A DNA stretch of 64,000 nucleotides from Methanolobus vulcani (GTDB lineage: Archaea; Halobacteriota; Methanosarcinia; Methanosarcinales; Methanosarcinaceae). The stretch covers positions 62,001 to 126,000 of the forward strand of contig NZ_FNCA01000001.1 of NCBI RefSeq assembly GCF_900100715.1, read 5' to 3'. A program made the position numbers and the translations under genes. Below, piece after piece: positions 43,323-52,917 of the stretch. How positions within the stretch are numbered: the first letter of the stretch is position 1; the number at the start of each line of letters is the position of its first letter. The notes beneath the pieces are model-generated. The model made no database searches, had not been told where the DNA came from, and worked only from the letters and a program-made list of their open reading frames with translations.

Positions 43323-44858
43323 TTAAAGAAGCCACAATTGAATTCTGCCGTTTGAATAAACTTTATCTTTTGAAGAGCTTATCGAAGCTACCAAAGGTTC
43401 ATAATTATGTGTATCTTCTACAAAATAAGTCAAATTGAACCTATCAATAATTGCCATTTCATTTCCACCATCGATATTTACTCTCTCAAGAAGCCAATTA
43501 AATAAACCCCATATATCATTTCCTTGTTCTAGAACATATGGACCATCAAAATAGTAGCTTGAAGAAGTAGGGCTTATTTTTATAACAGGTAATTCCGTTC
43601 CATTAATTAATTTATATGCGAGTATTACAGCTCCACCAGTGGGTAAAATTGGATGTGCATCCGAAGATGCAAGTAATTTCCATGTTTCACCACTATTTCC
43701 AAATCCTCTTAGGCCATCAGATATGTGTTGATTTGTCCAAACTGAAGATTGGTAAGTAGAATCTTGCATATACCAATAATCCTGTGAAGAACCTGTACGT
43801 GTATGATTGTAGAAAGATGAAAACGAAACAAAACTTATGAGTAAAAAAATAATAAATAATAGTTTTAAGTGTGATATATGCGGGTTTTTAACTAGAAATA
43901 AATTGTAAAAACCTACGCTTATAAAATAAATAGAAAAACACAATATAATGTAGATACCATATGTTTGTGAATATGAAAAAGGAAGAAGCATTAAGAATGC
44001 TAATAGCATAAAATATTCTGAAAATGTTTTTTTCATATTTAGTAAAGAATATAGGACTCCCGAAATTATAAAAATGAAAATAGGACCAATATATCTTAAA
44101 TTGATTACAACTACATTAATAATCCATGAATAACGTGATCCAGCAGTAATTAAGGTTCTAGTAAAGAAAGGGAAAGTAATAGCCACTAATAATATGATAG
44201 GAAACAAGTAATCAAGATATTTTAAATATGCTTTAAGCTGTGAACTGCCATAGATAATTTTTAACACTAAATAAATGACAGAAATTGGCAGCAAAAAGTA
44301 GAAATAATGGTGTGTAAATGCCATAAATAAGAAAATAAATGCAAATAGTGGCACTTTTTTTGTATATGGCATTTCTTTTAAAAGGATAAACAGAAACAAA
44401 GGCAAAAAAATCATAAATGGACCTCTAGCACTTAATTCCCATGTGCTAAAAATCATAATTCCCTGTGATAATGAAAAGAAAAATGCCATAATAAATTTTG
44501 GCAAGAATTTTTTAAATAAGATGCCTGCAAAGATAAAAGAGGTAAAAACACTAAATACACCAAAAATGAGTGAAAAAATAAGGACTGCTTTTTCGGAATT
44601 TATTCCTACAAACCCAAATAGTTGAGTAGTAGCAGACAATGCAAAAGGAACCGAGCTAGCATATGAATAAGGATATAAACCTAAACTGGATAACCAATTT
44701 ACCCACCAATTGGCTTCACCAAAATATGATAGAGAGTTTGACAAAGCATGAATAAAAAAAGAGTCACCTCCTCCTTTTTCATGGGGTATGGATGGAATAC
44801 GTAAAATAATATTAAGAATAACAAGTAAAGAAAGTAATATTATTTTTGTTACATTCAT
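43323..44858 (-). CDS. Multi-pass membrane protein, GT-C glycosyltransferase-like
   Basis: About 511 aa with some 11 hydrophobic segments and a C-terminal soluble domain (~370-511). The first loop, PHEKGGGDSFFIHALSNSLS then WWVNWLSSLGLYPYSYASS, holds an aspartate where GT-C enzymes keep their catalytic acid and resembles oligosaccharyltransferase-like proteins of methanogens. The assignment is structural only. ATG 44858 overlaps the previous stop (ATGA), which selects this start over 44882. Confidence 0.72.
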   Translation of the reverse strand: MNVTKIILLSLLVILNIILRIPSIPHEKGGGDSFFIHALSNSLSYFGEANWWVNWLSSLGLYPYSYASSVPFALSATTQLFGFVGINSEKAVLIFSLIFGVFSVFTSFIFAGILFKKFLPKFIMAFFFSLSQGIMIFSTWELSARGPFMIFLPLFLFILLKEMPYTKKVPLFAFIFLFMAFTHHYFYFLLPISVIYLVLKIIYGSSQLKAYLKYLDYLFPIILLVAITFPFFTRTLITAGSRYSWIINVVVINLRYIGPIFIFIISGVLYSLLNMKKTFSEYFMLLAFLMLLPFSYSQTYGIYIILCFSIYFISVGFYNLFLVKNPHISHLKLLFIIFLLISFVSFSSFYNHTRTGSSQDYWYMQDSTYQSSVWTNQHISDGLRGFGNSGETWKLLASSDAHPILPTGGAVILAYKLINGTELPVIKISPTSSSYYFDGPYVLEQGNDIWGLFNWLLERVNIDGGNEMAIIDRFNLTYFVEDTHNYEPLVASISSSKDKVYSNGRIQLWLL

Positions 44859-45751
44859 CTTAAGCGTTTTAAGTTGAAACATATTGATTCCTTTAATCCT
44901 TTGTTCTTATAATATTGTAAAACCTCTTCATCAGCTATTCGAGGAGAACGCTTCAAGTAATCATGAAAATACCCTAATAGGTAAGCAAAACCCATTGTAT
45001 TTCCATAGTATTGGCTATTGCTTATTATAAACTTTATCCCTTTTAAAAATGCATGGAGCGGTGTAAAACCTATATAATAATTGTTAGAACCTACTTTTTT
45101 ATAACCTGTCCACTGCCCTTGCGCACTTGCGTATGGACGAGTAGAAATGGCTTTGGTTTCTTTAAAACACCGTATGTCCCAATTTTTAATTTTTGCTTTA
45201 ACATTAGACACACTATCAGGACTACATGTTATTTGATAACCATCAGTTTCTTTAAAGCAGGATAAACGCCATAACCTTGCTCCACCAGTAGGTAAATCTG
45301 GCCTAAATCTAGACCAAACAATCTTCTGGTCAACAATATTGCCTACATGACCACTGCAAATACCTAAACGGGAATTTGAATTGAAATTATTAATAAGAGT
45401 TCCAATATAATTTTTATCAAGAATTATGTCTGCATCAATGCAACCAATAAAATCAAGTTTAATGTTATTTATATCACAATACTCCAAAGCATAGTTAAAC
45501 CCCTCCCTATACACTTTTGAAACATGGACACCTAAATCTCTACCCATATTGGGAAGATTTATACAGTGAATCCACTCATATTTGTTAGAAAGATCATCTA
45601 ATATTTTAGGAGTAAAGTCAGTACTTCCATCATCAACAATTACCCACAAAAGTGGTTTGATTGTTTGATTTGCAATTGCTTCTGCAACTTGTACTAAACT
45701 GTCTTCCTCATTTTTACACGGAGTAACTATGATATAAGTCGCTAAACCCAT
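44855..45751 (-). CDS. GT2-family glycosyltransferase
   Basis: 298 aa GT-A fold. YIIVTPCKNEEDSLVQVAEA, LLWVIVDDGSTDFTPKIL and DFIGCIDADIILDKN (DxD) are intact. SRFRPDLPTGGARLWRLSCF precedes the catalytic-base region. It overlaps the deacetylase gene by 10 nt and the GT-C gene by 4 nt. Sugar unknown. Confidence 0.9.
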   Translation of the reverse strand: MGLATYIIVTPCKNEEDSLVQVAEAIANQTIKPLLWVIVDDGSTDFTPKILDDLSNKYEWIHCINLPNMGRDLGVHVSKVYREGFNYALEYCDINNIKLDFIGCIDADIILDKNYIGTLINNFNSNSRLGICSGHVGNIVDQKIVWSRFRPDLPTGGARLWRLSCFKETDGYQITCSPDSVSNVKAKIKNWDIRCFKETKAISTRPYASAQGQWTGYKKVGSNNYYIGFTPLHAFLKGIKFIISNSQYYGNTMGFAYLLGYFHDYLKRSPRIADEEVLQYYKNKGLKESICFNLKRLR

Positions 45752-46398
45752 ATACTCTCATCCATCCTTATAACCTCAAAGCACTCTGCATAATCATATC
45801 CTGTTGCCCATCCATGAGTAATGGCCATAGCTTTGACTCTATCAATTAATACTTCGGATCCAAATTTATTATATTGAGACTGATAAGATCTTATTGCTTT
45901 CAATTTAATCTCTAAAGTTTCGGAAATGTCAACAAAGAACTGGGGTCGGAATGCAAATACATTTGGCCGATAAGGTAGAGTAGAGCCACTTAAAACATTT
46001 TTTACGCGTCCTTGTCTTGAAACGGCAAACATTATATCAGCTGCAGCTTTATGATCTTGGTGAGAATCAAAAGGATGATGGGAAATAAAAATATCAGGTC
46101 TTATTTCGTCAACAATTTTATCCACACGTGATATTATTTCTCCAGAGTTTGGCAAATTTGTGGTGACATAGTCAAAAAAGATAACCTCTTTTACACCTAA
46201 AATCTCAGATGCTTTTTTTGCTTCTTCTTTGAGTTGGTTATCCGTGTAACTTTTGCCTGTCATATCAGTATAGCCACCAGAAGTTAAAATCAAAAGATAG
46301 ACATCATATCCTTTTTTTGCAAACTTAGCAAGAGTGCCTCCTGCTTCTAATTCCATATCATCAGGGTGAGCACCCATAGCAAGAACTTTAATTGTCAC
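45742..46398 (-). CDS. PIG-L/LmbE-family N-deacetylase
   Basis: 218 aa. VLAMGAHPDDMELEAGGTLA carries the zinc-binding AHPDD motif, and DIFISHHPFDSHQDHKAAAD supplies the histidines of the second motif. PIG-L enzymes remove acetyl groups from GlcNAc-containing compounds. Directly downstream of the formyltransferase gene (12-bp gap), it suggests an acetyl-to-formyl exchange on an amino sugar. Confidence 0.92.
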   Translation of the reverse strand: MTIKVLAMGAHPDDMELEAGGTLAKFAKKGYDVYLLILTSGGYTDMTGKSYTDNQLKEEAKKASEILGVKEVIFFDYVTTNLPNSGEIISRVDKIVDEIRPDIFISHHPFDSHQDHKAAADIMFAVSRQGRVKNVLSGSTLPYRPNVFAFRPQFFVDISETLEIKLKAIRSYQSQYNKFGSEVLIDRVKAMAITHGWATGYDYAECFEVIRMDESIWV

Positions 46399-46410
46399 CT
46401 AAACACCTTC

Positions 46411-47340
46411 CTATTCTAATAAATATCCTTCTTTAAATTCAACTTGTACTAATTCATTATTAAGATCAAACACATCATAGTCTTCAATTATAACTAAACT
46501 GTTTTTTGCATTGACAATTAACTGAGAATTGGAAACATTAATGATTCTCCCATAAGACTCTTCTGAGTTGTGAGGTTCAAAAGAGACACGCCATACTACT
46601 ATTTTGGAGGAGTTATGGTATGTAAATGCTCCAGGCCAAGGTTTAGATATAGCCCTTACTAAATTATAAATTTGTTCGCCTTCTTTATCCCATTCTATAT
46701 GGCCATCACAAGGTTTACGAGGTTTAAAAAATGTAGCTTGTGATGAATCCTGAATTTTTGGGCTAATAGAACCTTCATCATTAAACCTTGTGAAAAAGGT
46801 AGTTAATAATTCAGATGCTTTTTGATAAAGCCGATCATGTAGGTCTTTTGCCGTGTCATCAAATAATATTGGAACTTTTGTCTGTAGCAAAATATCCCCT
46901 GTATCTAAATTTTCATCCATCAAATGTAAAGTTATACCTGTCTCTTGTTCACCGTTAATAATAGCCCAATTAATAACATGCTGACCCCTATATTGAGGTA
47001 ATAATGATGGATGAATATTAACAGTTCCATATTTAGGTGTATTAAAAATTGTTGGAGGGATAATATATTTATATCCACAGACAATAATAAAATCTAATTT
47101 ATTCTGATTCAAGTATGGGGAATAATTACTGAGTTCTTTTTTTGATGGTTGAAATAATGGTATATTCAAAGAATGAGTTAATTCAAATATTGATTTCAAG
47201 TTATCAGACCCATCATCTGGCCTAGTAAAAACTGCCGATACATCAACTAGAGTACATAAATGATTAAGAACATCTGCATTATTTCCAAAGAAAACTACTT
47301 TATAATTATATTTACTCAAAATAATCAAACCTATATCCAT
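46411..47340 (-). CDS. Sugar N-formyltransferase (Fmt-like)
   Basis: 309 aa. VVFFGNNADVLNHLCTLVDV, then the formyl-THF site GTVNIHPSLLPQYRGQHVIN with the catalytic Asn and His, and MDENLDTGDILLQTK with the catalytic Asp. The C-terminal OB-like domain resembles Fmt/ArnA. Archaea do not formylate initiator tRNA, so a sugar amine is the likely substrate. It overlaps the WbqC-like gene by 29 nt; a TTG start at 47319 is possible. The cofactor question (folate in a methanogen) is open. Confidence 0.87.
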   Translation of the reverse strand: MDIGLIILSKYNYKVVFFGNNADVLNHLCTLVDVSAVFTRPDDGSDNLKSIFELTHSLNIPLFQPSKKELSNYSPYLNQNKLDFIIVCGYKYIIPPTIFNTPKYGTVNIHPSLLPQYRGQHVINWAIINGEQETGITLHLMDENLDTGDILLQTKVPILFDDTAKDLHDRLYQKASELLTTFFTRFNDEGSISPKIQDSSQATFFKPRKPCDGHIEWDKEGEQIYNLVRAISKPWPGAFTYHNSSKIVVWRVSFEPHNSEESYGRIINVSNSQLIVNAKNSLVIIEDYDVFDLNNELVQVEFKEGYLLE

Positions 47341-47989
47341 TTAGTAGTGCATCTATAGAAGACATATTTGGCAAAAAACCCATGTATTGCTGTTTATATT
47401 GCGGATGAACAAATGTCTGGAAAACAACATTTATTTCTGAATTGGAAAAAACATTCAAATCCATATAATTTTTACCTGTCGGACCTGACAAATATGTATC
47501 TCCACCAACAGCCTTTACAAGATCTACAATTTTGGTTGAAGAAGTTGTATTGAACCCAAATTCACTTGAAAGAATGATTTCTTTTTTTATGCTGAAAGAA
47601 TCCATCATAAAACGAATTAGCTCTATATTTAAATCAACTAATAACTCATATTCATTTTCATAAATGTCCTTAAGTCCATTGATATACTTTTCAAAGCAAG
47701 CTGATTTGCTATAATTAGAATATATCTGGTTAAAATGATCGTCGTTCCATTTTATTCCTTTAATCAAAAAATCATTTTTTATTTTTATTTCATTAATAGG
47801 TATGTGTTTTTTGGAAACTGGAACTGTTAACCATTTAGAACCGTTAAATATTTTTATACGATTTCGATGTTGAAAATCACTTTTATTAAATTGAGCATCA
47901 TCATAAATAATAAATACATCAGATTTTAACATTTTGTCAAAAAAACCAAGATATGGAAGATAGTTTGGTTGATGTATTCCTACAATCAT
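47312..47989 (-). CDS. WbqC-family protein
   Basis: 225 aa. MIVGIHQPNYLPYLGFFDKM, FIIYDDAQFNKSDFQHRNRI and YLSGPTGKNYMDLNVF are the WbqC signatures. WbqC proteins occur in O-antigen and flagellin-glycan clusters and are thought to help modify amino sugars; their chemistry is not established. ATG 47989 is chosen over 48004. First gene of the unit that includes the formyltransferase and deacetylase. Confidence 0.88.
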   Translation of the reverse strand: MIVGIHQPNYLPYLGFFDKMLKSDVFIIYDDAQFNKSDFQHRNRIKIFNGSKWLTVPVSKKHIPINEIKIKNDFLIKGIKWNDDHFNQIYSNYSKSACFEKYINGLKDIYENEYELLVDLNIELIRFMMDSFSIKKEIILSSEFGFNTTSSTKIVDLVKAVGGDTYLSGPTGKNYMDLNVFSNSEINVVFQTFVHPQYKQQYMGFLPNMSSIDALLNGYRFDYFE

Positions 47990-48143
47990 AAATGATATAA
48001 TCATCCTCTTAATATTTATATATTTATATTCAACGACAATGAAATTAAGGACTATTTTGAATTAAAATATATATGCTTGTACAATAGTGATTTCCAATTA
48101 AAGTATGAACTTCTTGGTAAGCCAACAAGCAAATAAGAAAAGA

Positions 48144-48165
48144 AGAGAAAGTTTTTACTTTCTCT
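48144..48165 (-). terminator. Hairpin overlapping the end of the PEF-CTERM gene
   Basis: AGAGAAAG and CTTTCTCT form an 8-bp stem around the stop codon. Pyrimidine-rich DNA follows on the minus strand (TCTTTTCTTATTTG). Confidence 0.55.
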
Positions 48166-50206
48166 TAAAGATTAATGACAATCCTACAATTGCTATTAGG
48201 GGTATAGTAATTGTTGGGAATTCTGGAATCTCCTGAGTAGTGACATTGCCATCTTCTTCGTTTCCGCCCAACCAAATGCTTTCGGGACTACCTGGTAGCT
48301 GATTGACACGTATAACGACACCATATCCATCTTCATTAGCTGGTAGTACACCATCCCATTCGCAGCTGTCATCAAGAGTTATTGTAATCTTTTTAACGGC
48401 ATTCTGATTCCCCGTAACTCTATTTACGGCTGTAAGCATTGTGCCAAATCCTGCATTTCCAAATCCAGTATCCTCGTCTACTTCCCAGTAAACATCCGGG
48501 TTGTCAGATTCCACGCCAATAATGCAGTCACCATCAAGATTAAGCAATATAGTCTTGATGCTCCCAGTTTCCACGGGTTCCAGAATGTCAACAATAATTG
48601 AATCAGAGTAAGTATTCACAGTGATAGTTATGTCGTCACTATAAGCCACGTTTGCATCTTCTTCTGTTAAGTAACAGGTTGTTATAGGTTCGTTGTTTGG
48701 AGTATAGACGGCCAGTGGTAAATAGTCTATTGAATTTACACATGCACTTCCTTCGACAGATATAGGTATGTATATTTCATCACAAAAACCATCGCCATCT
48801 GTGTCTGGATGTGTTTGACTGAAACCCGTTCCATCTGGTTTTGCCCAATAGTTTCCGCCTAAATAAGGCCCATTGACAATGTTTGTACCTGTGCTTTTTG
48901 TAGTGTTTAAACAATTAGTTTCATCTAAATCATAATCTGACATCAACAAGTTAAGATTATTTTCAAAATAGTTATTATATATTTTATTTTGTGAGGGCTC
49001 AACTAAATCGATTCCTGACAATATGTTATTTTTAATGGTGTTTCCAACAATTTGGTTATTATCTGTAATCGCCAACAGAATACCAGATTCTGTGTTTGAG
49101 TTGCATGTGTTATTAATTAAGTTATTGTGGTCCCCCCACATCACTACAATACCATATCCCGTATTTGAATTGGCTTCATTACTAGTTAAATCGTTGTAGT
49201 TTCCATCAGATTTAATTCCAAAATCAGTGTTTTCATAAACACTATTTGATGCAAACAGATTTGAATTACCTTCACATGCAATGCCTTCTCTGTTGTCGTA
49301 TACGGTGTTTCCTATTAACGTATTAGATGATCCACTAATGGAGATTCCGTACGAATTTGAATAGACAGTATTTGTGGCTAAAAAGTAATTATTACCTAGT
49401 AAAAAAACAGTCTGCAAATTCGAATAAAAAACATTATTAGTTATATTATTTCCATTGTCAGCAAAACTAGCATAGTTTAAAATTCTGATACCAAAATTAT
49501 TACTATAAATGTAATTGTTAATAAAATCACAATCGTCGATATATATGCCGGAAATAGCATCATTAGTTTCATATATAGTATTGTTTTCTACACGGTTCCC
49601 TATAGAATCTTCTATGAGAACTCCCTCATTACTGCTACTAATAACGTTGCCCGTTAGTACGTTGTTAGAAGTACGTACTATATATACCCCCCGTTCATCA
49701 TTATTAGAAATGATATTCTCATTTACTTTATTATAAAGTGAATATTGTATGAAAATTCCATTTACGTTGTCTGTAATTACATTATTACTAAACGTATGGT
49801 TACTGCCTGCAACATCTCCCTCCCCCACAGATATACCAAACGAACCATCACTAATGGTAAAACCACTAATTTCTACGTTATTTCCAACCCGTAAACTGCT
49901 ATCTGGTTCATTGTAAAAAGCATTTAGATCAAAAACCGGTTTATTACGGTTGGCAGCCTGTACAATTGTGTCTTCCGGGTTGCCTGAAAACGAGGTTATG
50001 TTCAGATCCTTGACGATTACTACATTTTCAATATAAGTCCCTGGGTAAACTTCAACTATGTCACCATCTTCAGCCGCATCCACTGCTTCCTGTATCGTTA
50101 AAAAATCTTTTCCACTGCTGTCATCTACAGTATATATAACTGCCGAAGCAGTTCCTACAAAAAACAAAGCTAAAGCTACTGCTACTATTGCAATTCTTAA
50201 TTTCAT
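48155..50206 (-). CDS. PEF-CTERM surface protein with NosD-like beta-helix
   Basis: 683 aa from ATG 50206, which has GGTGG five bases upstream. Signal peptide RIAIVAVALALFFVGTASA. Residues ~25-480 are NosD/CASH-type parallel beta-helix repeats (NNVEISGFTISDGSFGISV and many N-T/V-I-x-N repeats). A soluble domain (~510-650) follows. The C terminus is PEFPTITIPLIAIVGLSL then FKRK, a PEF-CTERM sorting signal: motif, hydrophobic helix, basic tail. Expected substrate of the archaeosortase at 57664, leading to cleavage and lipid anchoring. It sits inside the glycan cluster. Confidence 0.92.
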   Translation of the reverse strand: MKLRIAIVAVALALFFVGTASAVIYTVDDSSGKDFLTIQEAVDAAEDGDIVEVYPGTYIENVVIVKDLNITSFSGNPEDTIVQAANRNKPVFDLNAFYNEPDSSLRVGNNVEISGFTISDGSFGISVGEGDVAGSNHTFSNNVITDNVNGIFIQYSLYNKVNENIISNNDERGVYIVRTSNNVLTGNVISSSNEGVLIEDSIGNRVENNTIYETNDAISGIYIDDCDFINNYIYSNNFGIRILNYASFADNGNNITNNVFYSNLQTVFLLGNNYFLATNTVYSNSYGISISGSSNTLIGNTVYDNREGIACEGNSNLFASNSVYENTDFGIKSDGNYNDLTSNEANSNTGYGIVVMWGDHNNLINNTCNSNTESGILLAITDNNQIVGNTIKNNILSGIDLVEPSQNKIYNNYFENNLNLLMSDYDLDETNCLNTTKSTGTNIVNGPYLGGNYWAKPDGTGFSQTHPDTDGDGFCDEIYIPISVEGSACVNSIDYLPLAVYTPNNEPITTCYLTEEDANVAYSDDITITVNTYSDSIIVDILEPVETGSIKTILLNLDGDCIIGVESDNPDVYWEVDEDTGFGNAGFGTMLTAVNRVTGNQNAVKKITITLDDSCEWDGVLPANEDGYGVVIRVNQLPGSPESIWLGGNEEDGNVTTQEIPEFPTITIPLIAIVGLSLIFKRK

Positions 50207-50447
50207 TAAACCACCGAGTTCAATAACCTTATACAAATATTGAGTGATGACTATAAGAAGTTACTTATTTAAAATACAAATAAATGATTTAAACAGTGTT
50301 AATTTGGGACATTACAACAAATGACCAACATCTTACAGTACATATCATAATTTATAAAAATCGAATCCTATCTGGATTTTTATGATGTCAACATAAGCAA
50401 CCAAAATAACAATGTAAAAATAATGGATGCATCATTTAATATAAAAA

Positions 50448-51875
50448 TTACTTTCCTTTTTTGACTAACGATTTTAGCATCAAATAATCATCTCCAGAGA
50501 TACTTTTGAATAATACTAACAGACATAGATATAATACTGCACAGATAATTATAGTTAAGAACATATTTATTTTAGGGAGCATTGAAAGAACTAATCCCAT
50601 GATCACTGAAGACAAAATAATCATGAAACTGCTCTTATTCAATGGAATGTATGAAAATGATTTATAGATAAAAATGGATTCGGAGATAAATAAAAGGATC
50701 ACTGAAATTAATGTTGCTATTGCAGCCCCATTATAAGAATAAAGCGGAATTAAAATTATATTTAGTATTATATTGATTACACAGCATATACCTACTGAAA
50801 TAGTATTCATTTTTTGCCTATTTGAAGATGTGAGCAAAGAACTTTGAATTGAATTGATAGAATTAAATATTACTGTTAACGACAGTATTTGAAGTGTGAT
50901 AACTGAATAATTATAATCTGCACTATATAATAAATGTATAATTCTATCTGATAAAAGGAATAAACCCATAGTTATAGGTAGCATTAACTGGAGAATATAT
51001 TTGCATCCAAGTGAATAAGTATAGTTTAATTTTGATACATTTTCATGGTATAGTTTAGACATAACTGGCATCATTGTAGAGGCTAACGCACCTGGCAAAA
51101 AAAGCAATGGATCGGTAAGTTTGTATGCAGCTGAATATAATCCAACTGCAGTATTCCCTACCATTTTTGAAAGCATTAAAATATCGATACGATAATAAAT
51201 TATAAAAAGAGCATAACCAGCTATGAAAGGTAGACATTCCTTGAATAAATACTTCCACATACCAAAATCAATACTAAAATGCAAATTAATAAATTTTTTA
51301 GAGTAAAACATTGCAAGAATCATACGAATAGATTCAGCAGCAACATACCCATAAAAAAAATAAATAATAGGATAATGAAGATATATAAAAATGAAAACAA
51401 AAATTGCATAAATAAACTTAGATGAAATTAAACCTATTGAAGAATATTGCATTTTTAAATTAGCTTGAAATAATGATTCAAAAAGATAACTAATCCCTTG
51501 GAATAATAAAATTATCGTCATTATGGAAATGTACGAAATAATAGAATAAGAATAGTGTAATAAATTAATTAGTAATATAGCCATAAGTATTGCAAAAACA
51601 GAAGTAATAACTCTTATAGAAAGAATGTTACCCATCATAATATTTGTCTTTTCTGGAAATCGCGCCAAATCCCGTATTAAAATAGAATCCATTCCAAAAT
51701 TAGCAACAAAAGTAAAAAACATCAAGTAAGTAATTACAAAATTATAATCTCCAAATTGTTCTACTCCTAAATATCTAGCCAAATATACTGAAATAAATAA
51801 AGCTAGTATTTTCACCACTACATTTCCTATTAATATAAATGTTGCATTTGTTGCTACTTTTTTGTATGTAGTCAT
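50448..51875 (-). CDS. Wzx-type polysaccharide flippase
   Basis: 475 aa, about 12-14 membrane helices. YKKVATNATFILIGNVVVKI, ARYLGVEQFGDYNFVITYLM and MDSILIRDLARFPEKTN match the polysaccharide flippase (MATE/MVF) family. It overlaps the upstream GT2 gene by 4 nt. A second flippase after the one at 8425, so the window encodes two separate glycan export routes. The 241 bp to the PEF-CTERM gene holds the latter's promoter. Confidence 0.93.
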   Translation of the reverse strand: MTTYKKVATNATFILIGNVVVKILALFISVYLARYLGVEQFGDYNFVITYLMFFTFVANFGMDSILIRDLARFPEKTNIMMGNILSIRVITSVFAILMAILLINLLHYSYSIISYISIMTIILLFQGISYLFESLFQANLKMQYSSIGLISSKFIYAIFVFIFIYLHYPIIYFFYGYVAAESIRMILAMFYSKKFINLHFSIDFGMWKYLFKECLPFIAGYALFIIYYRIDILMLSKMVGNTAVGLYSAAYKLTDPLLFLPGALASTMMPVMSKLYHENVSKLNYTYSLGCKYILQLMLPITMGLFLLSDRIIHLLYSADYNYSVITLQILSLTVIFNSINSIQSSLLTSSNRQKMNTISVGICCVINIILNIILIPLYSYNGAAIATLISVILLFISESIFIYKSFSYIPLNKSSFMIILSSVIMGLVLSMLPKINMFLTIIICAVLYLCLLVLFKSISGDDYLMLKSLVKKGK

Positions 51876-52861
51876 GACAAGTACCTTTGATTAATTAATT
51901 CTATATTTAAATTTTTTATATCAGAGAAATGTTTTAAGCATACATAATAAGCATAAAAACTATACAAAATTCTATTAAAGAAATAGTTGAATTTACTATT
52001 TGCAAATATAATTGCAAAAATTATATCTTGAAATAAAAGCCCAATTTCGCTCCAGAAAAACAACAAGAAATTAATGGGCCTCCCTAAATTTTTCGATACA
52101 AAATATAAATTATATGTTTTTTCCATGATTAAAGAATCTTTCATTGGACTATTTTTATTTAAAGACGGATGGGTATATACAATGGCTTTTGGTGCAATGT
52201 AAACAGATTTTGGATTTGATAAATAAATCCTATAAGAGAAATCTGCATCTTCGCCATAACAATACTTTACTAACTTTTCATCATATTTAAAAGTCTTAAA
52301 TACTTCCTTTTTAATGCAAGTTAAACCCCCAGAAGCCCATTCACAGTTAGCATCTTCAGTACAATTAAAAGGAGATGTTGTTTTTCCCGACATTAAAACC
52401 TTTTTTTCGCACGGAGTGTACCTAAATGTTAAAAAAAAATTCGCATAAGAATTCCATATGTTATCCCATATTTGATTAAGTAATTTAACCGAAGATTTTC
52501 TTTTTGGAATCATACCTTGAACAAGTAAAGCATCTGGATGACTGTTAAAACAACTAACTATTTCCTCAATATAGTTCTCTGCTGGAATATCATCATCATC
52601 CAAAAAAAACAAGTAATCACCGTGAGCTTTTGAAGCACCTAAATTTCGAGCGATAGAAACACTATTAACACTAGTGAACAAATAAGTACATGAAGCAAAA
52701 TGTGAAGTATAAGAAGATGTAACCTCTTTAGTTAGTTTGTTAGAAGCATTATCTACTACTATTACTTCATCTGGAAGATGAGATTGACTAGAAAGAACGC
52801 TCAACAACTCTCCCAATTTCTCAGGTCTATTATAAGTAGGAATAATAACAGATATTTTCAT
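51872..52861 (-). CDS. GT2-family glycosyltransferase
   Basis: 329 aa. ISVIIPTYNRPEKLGELLSV, DEVIVVDNASN, YLFFLDDDDIPAENYIEEIV (DDD cluster) and the acceptor-side ED motif in YCYGEDADFSYRIYL are all present. A short hydrophobic C-terminal segment may associate with the membrane. Typical of rhamnosyl- or galactosyl-type surface-glycan enzymes, but the sugar cannot be told. Confidence 0.92.
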   Translation of the reverse strand: MKISVIIPTYNRPEKLGELLSVLSSQSHLPDEVIVVDNASNKLTKEVTSSYTSHFASCTYLFTSVNSVSIARNLGASKAHGDYLFFLDDDDIPAENYIEEIVSCFNSHPDALLVQGMIPKRKSSVKLLNQIWDNIWNSYANFFLTFRYTPCEKKVLMSGKTTSPFNCTEDANCEWASGGLTCIKKEVFKTFKYDEKLVKYCYGEDADFSYRIYLSNPKSVYIAPKAIVYTHPSLNKNSPMKDSLIMEKTYNLYFVSKNLGRPINFLLFFWSEIGLLFQDIIFAIIFANSKFNYFFNRILYSFYAYYVCLKHFSDIKNLNIELINQRYLS

Positions 52862-52917
52862 AAAATCACAAAAATTACAATATACATATTATTTGACAAT
52901 GGCCTAATCAACAAAAC

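Noticed and set aside
48155-50206. Repeated N-rich segments considered as a DNA tandem repeat
   Set aside because: The periodicity is at the protein level (beta-helix coils) with diverged DNA; no direct DNA repeat was found.
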